Assembly (NCBI GenBank): GCA_050945515.1
Contig: JBMNTB010000018.1
Coordinates: 1-36,344, forward strand
DNA: 36,344 nucleotides
Source of the DNA: UBA1046 sp050945515
GTDB lineage: Bacteria > Bacillota > Clostridia > Saccharofermentanales > DTU023
Reading direction: 5' to 3'
Shown here: in pieces, positions 15,949 through 24,454 of the stretch
Position numbering within the stretch: position 1 is the stretch's first letter
Layout: every line of letters starts with the position of its first letter
Position numbers and translations under genes: made by a program
The notes under the pieces: generated by a model
Told to the model about the DNA's origin: nothing
Database searches by the model: none
The model's input: only the letters and a program-made list of their open reading frames with translations

Positions 15949-16614
15949 ATGGCCTATATAATTACTTTCCACAGTACCAATAACGCCATCAAAGCGGAGA
16001 AAACTCTACTGGATGCCAAATTGGACATTCAGGTTGTACCTTTGCCAGCCGTCATCAGTGCCGGCTGCGGCATCTGCTTGCAGGTCAGCACGGCTAAGCT
16101 GGACCGGGTCCTGACACTTCTAGCTCAGCACGAAATCGAGCATAGCGAAGTCTATGCCCGCAAGAGTGCCGGCAATCAGGTCTCATATGAGCTATTCACA
16201 AACGACCATAAAACGAAGGCGTCACCGGTTAGTACCGCGGCTTCAGATGAGTTATCAGTTTTGACGGAGGACAGTGCCAAGCATTATACGGTAGTTATCA
16301 GCAGTGACAGCATGGGGCAAGGATCAGAGGAGTTGGGACGGATTCTCAGCAAAAGCTATCTGCACGCACTGACAGGCATGGAGCAATTGCCGGACTGCCT
16401 TATTTTCTACAATAGCGGAGTCCGCCTGGTTACCGCCGATTCTAATGCCCTGGAAGATCTCCATAATCTGGCGGCCGCCGGTGTAGATATTCTCTCCTGT
16501 GGCACTTGCCTCAATTTCTTCCAGCTGGAAGACAAGATGGCGGTGGGCAGGGTGAGCAATATGTCCGAGATCTGCAGCAAAATGATCTCCGCCCGCCACC
16601 TGGTCAGAATCTAA
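15949..16614 (+). CDS. DUF3343-YedF fusion, putative Se/S carrier protein
   Basis: A 221-residue soluble protein in two parts. Residues 1-75 resemble DUF3343, a small putative Se/S-carrier domain, with CGIC (C40, C43) in ISAGCGICL. A polar linker runs about 75-110. Residues 112-221 match the C-terminal half of YedF (TIGR03527): VVISSDSMGQGSEELGRIL, then DCLIFYNSGVRL and ILSCGTC (C184, C187). Standard YedF carries a TusA-like domain with CPxP at its front; here that is absent and DUF3343 takes its place. The ATG lies one base after the desulfurase stop, behind AAAGGAGATATATTAAT. A role in passing Se or S from the desulfurase is likely but unproven. Confidence 0.82.
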   Translation: MAYIITFHSTNNAIKAEKTLLDAKLDIQVVPLPAVISAGCGICLQVSTAKLDRVLTLLAQHEIEHSEVYARKSAGNQVSYELFTNDHKTKASPVSTAASDELSVLTEDSAKHYTVVISSDSMGQGSEELGRILSKSYLHALTGMEQLPDCLIFYNSGVRLVTADSNALEDLHNLAAAGVDILSCGTCLNFFQLEDKMAVGRVSNMSEICSKMISARHLVRI

Positions 16615-16664
16615 ACGCATAGACACAAGTAATTAGGCAATCTGCCACCCAATGCAAAACACAA

Positions 16665-16678
16665 AAAAGACATATTAA
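16665..16678. promoter_or_regulatory. 14-bp motif shared with the secreted-protein promoter
   Basis: AAAAGACATATTAA lies 79 bases before the response-regulator start and recurs exactly at 19009-19022, before the secreted Cys-rich gene. Two exact 14-mers are not expected by chance at this window size. It may be a binding site of the regulator itself. Confidence 0.5.
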
Positions 16679-16756
16679 TGTGTTAATACTGTTTTATATT
16701 TGAGATGGAGGCCGGGATTTGTTTTTCCGGCCGTTCATACAGGGAGGCTCCTGCTG

Positions 16757-17446
16757 ATGAAAAAGAATATCCTGATCGCGGACGATAATCAGGAGATCAC
16801 GCGCATACTGGCAGACTATGTCCGCCATGAAGACTATATCCCCCATATTGCTTCGGATGGTGAGATGGCACTAAAGATTTTTGCTGATCAAGAGATTGAC
16901 TTAATTTTGCTTGATGTCATGATGCCGAAAATGGACGGCTTTGAAGTCTGTCGTACCATCCGCAGAGAATCTTCTGTGCCCATTATCATGGTTACCGCTC
17001 GCGGCGATGATTTCGAGCGCATACTCGGACTGGACATCGGCGCTGATGACTATATTGTCAAACCGTTCTCGCCGGCGGAAGTAATGGCCAGAGTGAGAGC
17101 AATTTTGCGCCGCGTCGATAATCACGAGGACCAGAAACGTCTGGAAATAGCTGACCTGGTGCTTGAAGCTGATCAGAACCGGGCCTTTATCAACGGTCAG
17201 AAAATCAATCTGACCGTAAAAGAGGCAGAGCTGCTCTTTCTGTTGGCTTCCAATCCTTCCAGGGTTTTTACCCGCGATATGCTGCTGGATCAGCTCTGGG
17301 GTTATGATTACTACGGCGATGCCAGGACGGTTGACTCGCATATTAAAAGACTACGGGCTAAACTTGATATCGGGCATCCCGGCTGGGATATCTCTACGGT
17401 CAGAGGTCGCGGTTATCAATTTGAGCTTTTAGATCAAGCGGATTAG
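16757..17446 (+). CDS. OmpR-family response regulator
   Basis: DNA-binding partner of the following kinase. The 229-residue protein has a receiver domain with acid pocket D9-D10, phosphorylated D53 in LILLDVMMPKMDG, T80 and K102, then a winged-helix C-terminal domain from about 125, ending in the usual VRGRGYQFE. The start at 16757 is preferred over the longer frame because GGGAGG lies 11 bases before it. Thirteen bases separate it from the kinase gene, so the two form an operon. The shared 14-bp motif upstream (16665-16678) suggests self-regulation and control of the secreted protein at 19105. Confidence 0.93.
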   Translation: MKKNILIADDNQEITRILADYVRHEDYIPHIASDGEMALKIFADQEIDLILLDVMMPKMDGFEVCRTIRRESSVPIIMVTARGDDFERILGLDIGADDYIVKPFSPAEVMARVRAILRRVDNHEDQKRLEIADLVLEADQNRAFINGQKINLTVKEAELLFLLASNPSRVFTRDMLLDQLWGYDYYGDARTVDSHIKRLRAKLDIGHPGWDISTVRGRGYQFELLDQAD

Positions 17447-17459
17447 GCAGATAAATACT

Positions 17460-19010
17460 ATGCTGAAAGGATTTATTAGCCGCAAATTGCAGCGTCAATG
17501 GGTATTCTATTTTGTGCTCCTGCTGCTGGTTTTTGCCACGCTTTCTACTCTGGCATACACTCTGTTTTATCGCAAATATTTGCTTAAAACTCTACAGGAT
17601 GAATGGCAGATCAGAGGCCGTCGTATAGCCTCCACACTGTCGGAACATAGGGCCAGCTGGGAGACCCAGGGCATGCCGATGGAATCGCAGGGCCATGGTC
17701 GAGGACAAGGTCTCGGCCAAAACCGGAACGAGGCGCATCAGAGGCGCAAAAATTTGGGCCAGTACAAATTGTTTCGTAATTCCTATCTAAAAATGCTCAA
17801 TGATGCCATACAGGCAGATATCTGGGTACTGGACTGTAACAGTAATATTCTCTCGCTGGGCGATGATAGCGCCTATGCTTTTTCCGAACTGCCGGCAGAT
17901 GCGGTCAGCAATTTGGATTTGAATCTACAGGGGCAGGAAACTGTGACTACCGATTTTTCTAATTTTCTGGGCACTCCGACCCTGACTTTGGGTTTTCCGA
18001 TTATCGAAACGGAAAATACAATTCAGAAGGCTTTATTGCTGCATGTGCCACTTAATGAAATTCCTATCCTTTATCGTTCTTCTTTGTTGGGTTTTTCCAC
18101 TGCTTCTCTGATCGCTATCGTCTTGGTTTTGCTTATGGCTTTGGTTTTATCCCGGCGCTTCATTGTGCCGATCAAGAGGATTCAGTATACCACCGCACGC
18201 CTGGCGCTGGACGATTACAGCGCCAGAACCGGCTACGATAGACCGGACGAACTGGGCGAGCTGGCACGAGAGATAGATATTCTTGCCTGCAGGCTGCAGA
18301 CCGCTCAGGAGGACAGAGAGCAGGAAGACAATTTACGCCGGAGCTTTATCTCGGAAATATCTCATGAGCTGAGAACACCGGTAGCTGTGATCAGAGGTTC
18401 AATTGAAGCCTTATCTGACGGGATCGTTAAAACGGAGGAAATTCCGGATTATATAGATAATATTAACAACGATATCAAAGCGCTGGACCGCCTGGTCAAT
18501 GATCTGTTGGAGTTGTCCCGACTGGATCATAAGGAATTCTCACTGGATCTCAGTACGGTTAGATTGAGCGATGTTGTAGCTGATGCGTTGAGGAGCATCC
18601 GGCATTTGGCGGCAGAAAAGACGGTTGAGCTAGTATCTGAGTTGAATCAAGACCTGGTTGTGGAAGCTGACTACGGCAGGATCCGTCAATTGTGCCTGAT
18701 TCTACTCGACAATGCGCTTAAGTATTCTCCGTCCGGAAGTAAGATCGAGATTGTATTAGCCGCATCTCCAACAGGAGATGCAGTCTTGTCTGTCACTGAT
18801 TATGGTGAAGGTATGTCGGAAGAAGTCAAGAATAATATTTTTGATCGTTTTTATACTGCCAAAAAGAAAAACCGGGACATAGGTTTGGGTCTGACGATTG
18901 CCGCCAGTATTGCCAGACGGCACGGCATGACCATGGAAGTTGATTCTCAGCTTGGCCAGGGTTCGGTATTCAAGCTGTTAATACCGAAATCCCTTCTGAA
19001 GAACACCTAA
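17460..19010 (+). CDS. Sensor histidine kinase with external sensor loop
   Basis: The 516-residue membrane kinase has helix one (about 14-36), an external domain (about 37-207), helix two (about 208-231), a HAMP-like linker, a dimerisation helix with phosphorylated H302 in SHELRTP, and an ATPase domain with LLDNALKYSP, DYGEGMS, then IGLGLTIA. The external loop holds an unusual Gly/His/Gln/Arg-rich stretch near 68-95 (MESQGHGRGQGLGQNRNE), which could bind metal or anions. It follows its regulator by 13 bases. The next gene encodes a secreted Cys-rich protein, a likely target or accessory sensor. The signal is not known. Confidence 0.92.
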   Translation: MLKGFISRKLQRQWVFYFVLLLLVFATLSTLAYTLFYRKYLLKTLQDEWQIRGRRIASTLSEHRASWETQGMPMESQGHGRGQGLGQNRNEAHQRRKNLGQYKLFRNSYLKMLNDAIQADIWVLDCNSNILSLGDDSAYAFSELPADAVSNLDLNLQGQETVTTDFSNFLGTPTLTLGFPIIETENTIQKALLLHVPLNEIPILYRSSLLGFSTASLIAIVLVLLMALVLSRRFIVPIKRIQYTTARLALDDYSARTGYDRPDELGELAREIDILACRLQTAQEDREQEDNLRRSFISEISHELRTPVAVIRGSIEALSDGIVKTEEIPDYIDNINNDIKALDRLVNDLLELSRLDHKEFSLDLSTVRLSDVVADALRSIRHLAAEKTVELVSELNQDLVVEADYGRIRQLCLILLDNALKYSPSGSKIEIVLAASPTGDAVLSVTDYGEGMSEEVKNNIFDRFYTAKKKNRDIGLGLTIAASIARRHGMTMEVDSQLGQGSVFKLLIPKSLLKNT

Positions 19011-19022
19011 AAGACATATTAA
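19009..19022. promoter_or_regulatory. Second copy of the shared 14-bp motif
   Basis: Exact AAAAGACATATTAA, overlapping the stop of the kinase gene (19008-19010 is TAA) and 83 bases before the secreted-protein start. See 16665-16678. It may place the secreted protein under the same regulator. Confidence 0.5.
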
Positions 19023-19104
19023 CTCCCTATAAAGGACATGTAGCATCTATATCCTGAAGTCAGATCAGATGGCGATCAGCCATAGGATAGGAAAGGAGTT
19101 CAAA

Positions 19105-19662
19105 ATGAAAAAGCATCTTGGCAAAACAATAGTATCTTTAATGGTAATTCTGATACTGACTTTGGTTTTAATCTTACCCTCCACAGGAGTATTGGCCCGG
19201 GGAAATACAGAGCCGGCAGCTACTGAAGTAGCAGAGACAACTGTACAGGCCAGCTCGGCCAATCAACGGCGGGAGCGTGCCTTAAAAACAGACAGTAGGA
19301 TTCCTCCCCGTTTTGAAAATGAGGAAGAGTTCAAAAATGAATTGGGTAAGCGCGGTCTGAGCGACGAACAGATTACCGAACATCTGCGTCTGAGAGATGA
19401 AAAACAGGAGCAGCGCGGCATCCGTCTGTGTCTGAGAGATCAGCGTTGTGATAATTGTGACCCTGAGAACTGTCCTTATGGCGGCAATCCACCTGCTGAT
19501 AAGTCCCCCGGTCGCAACAAAAATCAAACCAATCAAACCTCTGAAGATAACACTGCTCCGGTCAGAGGCAGACGCGGCAGAAATGCTCACAACTCAGATA
19601 ATACACCCGGACGTGGCAATAGGCGCAATATGAGAGACGATTGCCCGCTGGGTCAGAATTAA
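19105..19662 (+). CDS. Secreted Cys-rich Arg/Asn-rich protein of unknown function
   Basis: No known family recognised. The 185-residue protein has a signal peptide (about 1-31, hydrophobic core 9-28, cut near VLARGN). A region of about 60-105 reads SRIPPRFENEEEFKNELGKRGLSDEQITEHLRLRDEK, probably helical. A compact cysteine cluster follows: C109, C115, C118 and C123 (CLRDQRCDNCDPENCPYGG), with one more at C180. The tail (130-180) is Arg, Asn and Gly-rich and looks disordered. The start at 19105 has AGGAAAGGAG seven to sixteen bases upstream. It is 94 bases below the kinase gene and has its own terminator. A metal-binding or stress-responsive partner of the kinase is possible; that is inference only. 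Confidence 0.7.
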   Translation: MKKHLGKTIVSLMVILILTLVLILPSTGVLARGNTEPAATEVAETTVQASSANQRRERALKTDSRIPPRFENEEEFKNELGKRGLSDEQITEHLRLRDEKQEQRGIRLCLRDQRCDNCDPENCPYGGNPPADKSPGRNKNQTNQTSEDNTAPVRGRRGRNAHNSDNTPGRGNRRNMRDDCPLGQN

Positions 19663-19704
19663 GAGACGTATAGACAACGCCTTCGTCACTCTTAAAGTAT
19701 GATT

Positions 19705-19755
19705 TAAAAAGGCTGGCTCAAAACACAATTCTGTGTGGCGAGTCAGCCCTTTTTA
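19705..19755 (+). terminator. Terminator after the secreted Cys-rich gene
   Basis: GGCTGGCTC (19711-19719) pairs with GAGTCAGCC (19740-19748) with one G-T pair, an inner CACA/TGTG adds to the stem, and the right arm runs into TTTTT. Confidence 0.85.
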
Positions 19756-19983
19756 TATGGATTTTTAACCTAAATTCTATAATATCGAAAGCATAGTCAT
19801 TATTTCCATAATTAGAGGTTAGTTGAAAAGGCTTTGCTAATAAGACATAATGTAGATCAGCCTTAAACGAAGCTGAGGCTGAAAATGCTCAGCTCTCATC
19901 AATCCGGCGGATGACTTCTAAATTTTAGTTGATACTCTTTCCGGATTCCGAGATTGAATACCGACTGTACATCTGGAGATATT
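19756..19983. other. Leader region of the LCP gene
   Basis: AT-rich DNA below the terminator. I see no gene. TTGATA occurs at about 19929-19934 but without a convincing -10 partner. A good ribosome site, CTGGAGAT, lies before the LCP start at 19984. Confidence 0.4.
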
Positions 19984-21294
19984 ATGAAAATTAATTATGA
20001 GCAACCTCCACGGCGGCCTGTACCGGCGAAACGTAAACCTGAAGCGGGCAAAGCAGATCGTCCGCAGCGATCGACAGCCAATGGCGACAACAACGGAATT
20101 AGATCTACACCTCTGAAACAGGCACGCGTTAATGCCTCCGCCTCTCATCCTAACCAGTCTTCCCGACGTAAAAAGCCTTTATTCGGAGATCTGCGCAGGC
20201 TGCCCATACAGGCCATGGCAGTTGTTTTAGGTGTTTTAATTGTGTTGGTCGGTGGTGCCGGTATCTATTACAAAAGCCGACTCAATATGATAAAAGAACC
20301 TGATGAGATCTTCCAGGGTGATCCGAGCTGGTCATTGGAAGATCCGGATGTAGAGACCGGTGAACCGGATCCGTCGGCGGATGAAATTGAATCTGTGATG
20401 CAGTCTGAGATGGATGCCTTTCTCAAAGAATTCTCAGAAGGTGATGAAGAGGAAGCCGTTGTCATCGGTGAAGGTGATGGAGAGGGTAACGCTGAGGCAG
20501 AAACAAAGGCAAAGGCCACTGAAAAAACGCTGAAAGTCTCCAACAAACCAATTGCCAGCAAGGCAGGGGTTAAAAATTATCTGGTAATTGGTGTTGATTC
20601 CCGTGCCAATAATTTCCGGGGTCGGGCTGATGCTATGATTATCATTTCCCTCAACTCCAATACCAAAAAAGTGAATTTGCTTTCCCTTTTCAGAGGGACT
20701 ACTGTTGCTATTCCCGGCCGCGGCTTGGACAGTTTGAATCATTCCTATTCCTATGGCGGCCCTAATCTGCTCGTAAAAACAATTGAACATAATTTCCGTT
20801 TCAAAGTAGACGGCTATGTCGTTTTTAACTTCGGAGCTTTTACGAAGTGCATTAATGCTTTGGGTGGTGTCAATATTAGCCTGACTGCTGCCGAGGCCGG
20901 GCAACTCGGTCTGTCCGGAGCGGGCAGCTATAATCTCAGTGGATCGCAAGCGCTGGCTTTTGCCCGCATCCGCCGTATGGACTCGGACTTCCGGCGCACC
21001 GGCCGTCAACGCCAGGTAATCAATGCGGTGTTGAATAAATTGCGTAGCAGTAGTGCTTCTAGTATCAATGCATTTGTCAATGCTACTTTGCCCAATATCG
21101 GTACCAATATCAGCCATGGCGAGATAACCAGTATTTTGTCTAAATCGGGTACCTACCTCGGCTACGGGCGCAGGGAGTTAATGGTGCCCGGTCCATCCAA
21201 TCGGCGCAGATATTTTAATAAAAAAGGACACGAGATGTGGTCTTATTCCGTAGGGCCGACTATCAAACAGATTAATAATTTCCTCTTTAATTAG
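19984..21294 (+). CDS. LytR-CpsA-Psr (LCP) family wall-polymer ligase
   Basis: LCP enzymes attach teichoic acids or other phosphate-linked glycopolymers to peptidoglycan outside the membrane. The 436-residue protein has a basic, disordered N-terminus (1-75), one membrane helix (about 77-97), an acidic stretch (105-175) and the LCP domain from about 198, NYLVIGVDSRANN. Phosphate-binding residues are visible: D205, R207, R237, and D335-R341 in DSDFRRTGRQRQ. The usual PRDT motif reads FRGTT, so the Asp after the Arg is replaced by Gly. The start at 19984 is chosen because GGAG is eight bases upstream. It is followed within 15 bases by the fused oxidoreductase, though the two roles look unrelated. 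Confidence 0.9.
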   Translation: MKINYEQPPRRPVPAKRKPEAGKADRPQRSTANGDNNGIRSTPLKQARVNASASHPNQSSRRKKPLFGDLRRLPIQAMAVVLGVLIVLVGGAGIYYKSRLNMIKEPDEIFQGDPSWSLEDPDVETGEPDPSADEIESVMQSEMDAFLKEFSEGDEEEAVVIGEGDGEGNAEAETKAKATEKTLKVSNKPIASKAGVKNYLVIGVDSRANNFRGRADAMIIISLNSNTKKVNLLSLFRGTTVAIPGRGLDSLNHSYSYGGPNLLVKTIEHNFRFKVDGYVVFNFGAFTKCINALGGVNISLTAAEAGQLGLSGAGSYNLSGSQALAFARIRRMDSDFRRTGRQRQVINAVLNKLRSSSASSINAFVNATLPNIGTNISHGEITSILSKSGTYLGYGRRELMVPGPSNRRRYFNKKGHEMWSYSVGPTIKQINNFLFN

Positions 21295-21308
21295 GTGCAT
21301 CACGAGAA

Positions 21309-24278
21309 ATGCCAATTCCCAACTCAGTTCACTCGACCGGATACGACTACGATATTGCTATTATCGGTGCCGGCGTGGTGGGCACGGCAGTGGCATATGA
21401 ATTAGCCTTTTATCAGCTGAAAACGGTTCTGATCGAGCGTGAAAATGATGTTTCTATGGGCACGAGCAGGGCCAATTCCGCCATTATTCATGCCGGCTAT
21501 GATCCCCTGCCTCATACTTTGATGGCAAGACTCAATGTGGCCGGCACTGCCCGTATCCCCGAACTATGTTCCAGACTGGACGTACCTTATAAAAACTGTG
21601 GCTCTTTAGTTATCGGCTTTGATGAAAATGATCGCGAGATGCTGCGCACACTTTACCGGCGTGGTCAAGACAATCGAGTGCCGGGTCTGCAATTGCTGAA
21701 CAGAGATGAGACTTTGCAGTTGGAACCGCAACTGGCACCTAATATCTGCGGTTCGCTCTGGGCGCCGTCGGCGGGGGTGATTGTCCCCTGGCAGCTCTGT
21801 CTGGCTTTTGCTGAGACTGCCGTCAAGGGCGGCTGTGAGCTCTTGCGCAGTACCGAGCTGTATGCGGCTGAGGGTCTACCCGGCGGCGGTTTTGCTTTGC
21901 AGCTACGACCGACAGCGGAATTTTTCCCTGACCTTTCCGGGCAGGACCGGGAGATGAGAGTGCGAGCAGTGGTCAATGCTGCCGGTGTCTATGCTGATCT
22001 GGTGCACAATCTGATTGCTGCCGCAAGCTTTAAGATCAGGCCTTGCCGGGGCGAGTATTTCCTGCTTGACCGTGATACGACGGGCAAGGTAGAGAAAATT
22101 ATTTTTCAGTGCCCGGATCAGAGGGGCAAGGGTATAGTTGTTTCGCAGATGGTGCCGGGCAATATTTTGGTCGGACCTAATTCCCATTATCAGGATTCCC
22201 GTTCTGATACCAGTACGAGCAGAGAGGCACTGACTGAAGTGCAAGTCGGTGCCAGGCGTTCTCTTCCCGGTCTGCAGTTCGGGGACAATATCCGCAGCTT
22301 TGCAGGCATTAGAGCGAATAGTACGGTTGATGATTTCATTATCGGCGAGGCTCGTCCCGGTTGGATCGATGCCGCGGGCATCCGCTCTCCCGGACTGTCC
22401 TCAGCTCCGGCTATCGCAACCATGGTGGTTGAATTATTACAAGATACCTTGCGGGAGGACTTTGAGCGACGTGACTGGCAGCCGATCCGCAAGCGGAACC
22501 GTCTGACTGAGCTTACACCCTCGGAACGGCAAGAGCTGATCGCCAGGGAGCCTCTGTACGGACGGATTATCTGTCGTTGTGAAACTGTCAGTGAAGGTGA
22601 AATTGTGGCGGCTTTGCACAGTCCTGTTCCGGCACTGTCTTTAGATGGCGTCAAACGGCGCACCGAGGCCGGCTTTGGTCGCTGTCAGAGCGGCTTTTGC
22701 GGCCCCAGAGTGTTGGAGATCATTAGCCGTGAGCTGGGAATCCCGGCCACGGAAGTGATCCTGGATCGCCCGAATAGCAAGATTCTGACGGACAAAATGG
22801 CCGGTACTCCGGAACCGTATATTGTGCGCCTCCGTATGCAAAAAGGGAGCGACAGTTTTCCCGGCACGCCGAGACCGGAGCAGATTAGAGCCGATCAGTC
22901 GTCTGATAAGGCGGAATATGACCTTGTGGTGGTGGGCGGTGGTCCGGCCGGTCTGGCGGCGGCCCTGGCGGCTAAACGGCGGGGACTGTCGCGCATTTTG
23001 CTGGTGGAACGGGATACGGAGCTGGGCGGTATCCTCAATCAATGTGTTCACAATGGTTTTGGTTTGCATTTTTTCCAAGAGGAGTTGACAGGTCCCGAAT
23101 ATGCCCAACGCTTTATTGAGCGACTGACGGGACAGGATATTGAGCTGGCACTCGATACTATGGTGTTGGATATCGGTGCGGATCGAACGCTGCAAATGAT
23201 CAGCCGGGATCGGGGCTGGCGGCAAGTTGTGGGCCGGAGCATCGTTCTGGCCATGGGTTGCCGGGAACGCACCCGCGGTCCTATTGGCATTGCCGGCACC
23301 AGACCGGCGGGCATTCTGACTGCCGGTACGGCTCAGCGCTATGTCAATCTGGAAGGCTATCTGGTCGGTAAAAGGGTAGTTGTACTGGGATCGGGCGATA
23401 TCGGTTTGATTATGGCGCGTCGGATGGTGCTTGAAGGGGCAGAGGTTCTGGCCTGTGTAGAGATCATGCCTTATTCGAGTGGGTTGACGCGCAATCTCGT
23501 GCAATGTCTGGCGGATTTTGATATTCCGTTGCTGCTCTCCAGTACAATTACGGAGATCCGTGGTCAGGAGCGGGTGGAAGCAGTGGTAGTGATGTCCGTG
23601 GACGAGAACAGACAGCCGATCCCGGGTACGGAGCAGGTTTTTGAGGCTGATACGGTCTTGCTTTCGGTTGGGCTGATTCCGGAAAATGAGCTGAGCAAAT
23701 ATGCCGGCGTGCAGCTGGATGAGCTGACCAAGGGACCGTTGGTATTTGCTGATATGGAGACCAGTGTGCCGGGTATTTTCGCCTGTGGCAATGTGGTGCA
23801 AGTGCATGATCTGGTCGACTTCGTGACAGAGGAAGCTGAGCGGGCCGGTAGTGCCGCAGCGGATTTTGTCCTGAAATCGAAAGCAGCTGTAGCTGAGTCT
23901 GACGCTTCCGATAATGATGCTGCTAACACTGGTACTACCGGTACTGATGCTCTCAGAACCGATGTTCTCAGCAAGGCAGAATATTATGAAATTACCGCCG
24001 GCAGTGGCTTATCCTATATTGTTCCCCAGCGACTGCGAGCCGGTTCGGCGGGCACTTTGCTCTGCCATTTCCGGGTTAATCGGATATTCGACGGTGACTA
24101 CAGAGTTCAGCTGAGTGTGTATGATCGGGTAATCGCCAGCTTTAAGCGCGATTTTATGCTGCCGGGTGAGATGGAACAGCTAAGGATTCCGGAGGCTCTG
24201 GTACGTCTGATCGACGGCGACGTAACGGTTCGGGTTGTTTCGGGGGAACAATGCAGTGGCGGCATTGTCGCGAAATGA
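21309..24278 (+). CDS. Fused GlpA-like FAD dehydrogenase + BFD-like + second NAD/FAD oxidoreductase
   Basis: A 989-residue protein made of parts that are usually two genes. Residues about 13-370 are an FAD-dependent dehydrogenase of the GlpA/L-2-hydroxyglutarate oxidase type, starting DYDIAIIGAGVVG. Residues 415-475 form a BFD-like [2Fe-2S] domain with cysteines C422, C424, C459 and C464. After a linker (about 500-530) a second flavin domain begins, DLVVVGGGPAG (538-548), with an inner NAD(H) Rossmann VVVLGSGDIGLI near 695. The last 120 residues form a beta-rich tail after a Ser/Asp/Thr-rich linker. It is probably a respiratory-type glycerol-3-phosphate or hydroxy-acid dehydrogenase passing electrons between flavins through the cluster. 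The ribosome site is weak. DUF1667 follows, which is its usual partner. Confidence 0.85.
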   Translation: MPIPNSVHSTGYDYDIAIIGAGVVGTAVAYELAFYQLKTVLIERENDVSMGTSRANSAIIHAGYDPLPHTLMARLNVAGTARIPELCSRLDVPYKNCGSLVIGFDENDREMLRTLYRRGQDNRVPGLQLLNRDETLQLEPQLAPNICGSLWAPSAGVIVPWQLCLAFAETAVKGGCELLRSTELYAAEGLPGGGFALQLRPTAEFFPDLSGQDREMRVRAVVNAAGVYADLVHNLIAAASFKIRPCRGEYFLLDRDTTGKVEKIIFQCPDQRGKGIVVSQMVPGNILVGPNSHYQDSRSDTSTSREALTEVQVGARRSLPGLQFGDNIRSFAGIRANSTVDDFIIGEARPGWIDAAGIRSPGLSSAPAIATMVVELLQDTLREDFERRDWQPIRKRNRLTELTPSERQELIAREPLYGRIICRCETVSEGEIVAALHSPVPALSLDGVKRRTEAGFGRCQSGFCGPRVLEIISRELGIPATEVILDRPNSKILTDKMAGTPEPYIVRLRMQKGSDSFPGTPRPEQIRADQSSDKAEYDLVVVGGGPAGLAAALAAKRRGLSRILLVERDTELGGILNQCVHNGFGLHFFQEELTGPEYAQRFIERLTGQDIELALDTMVLDIGADRTLQMISRDRGWRQVVGRSIVLAMGCRERTRGPIGIAGTRPAGILTAGTAQRYVNLEGYLVGKRVVVLGSGDIGLIMARRMVLEGAEVLACVEIMPYSSGLTRNLVQCLADFDIPLLLSSTITEIRGQERVEAVVVMSVDENRQPIPGTEQVFEADTVLLSVGLIPENELSKYAGVQLDELTKGPLVFADMETSVPGIFACGNVVQVHDLVDFVTEEAERAGSAAADFVLKSKAAVAESDASDNDAANTGTTGTDALRTDVLSKAEYYEITAGSGLSYIVPQRLRAGSAGTLLCHFRVNRIFDGDYRVQLSVYDRVIASFKRDFMLPGEMEQLRIPEALVRLIDGDVTVRVVSGEQCSGGIVAK

Positions 24279-24454
24279 GGTGGAATTAACTGACTTAGGT
24301 CTTTCAGAGGAAAATATAAGGCGCAGCGTCCGGCCGGTGATCGGGCAGAAACAGCAGATGTAAAGCGTTAGAGCTTCGGATCATATGGCACAGATTTAAG
24401 GTAGTATAATTAATATACTAAATAAAGATAAGTACTAAAGGATAAGTGAAGACA
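24279..24454. promoter_or_regulatory. Gap before DUF1667 with small palindrome
   Basis: The 176-base spacer includes TAGTATA (24402-24408) and TATACTA (24414-24420), a perfect 7-bp inverted repeat, and AAAGGAT at 24437-24443 as a ribosome site. It could hold a separate promoter for DUF1667, but no clear -35/-10 pair is evident. Confidence 0.35.

Noticed and set aside
22641..23807. A 388-codon minus-strand frame opposite the fused oxidoreductase
   Set aside because: It is the shadow of a GC-rich gene with strong motifs, is His/Gln/Arg-rich with no domain, and has no ribosome site.
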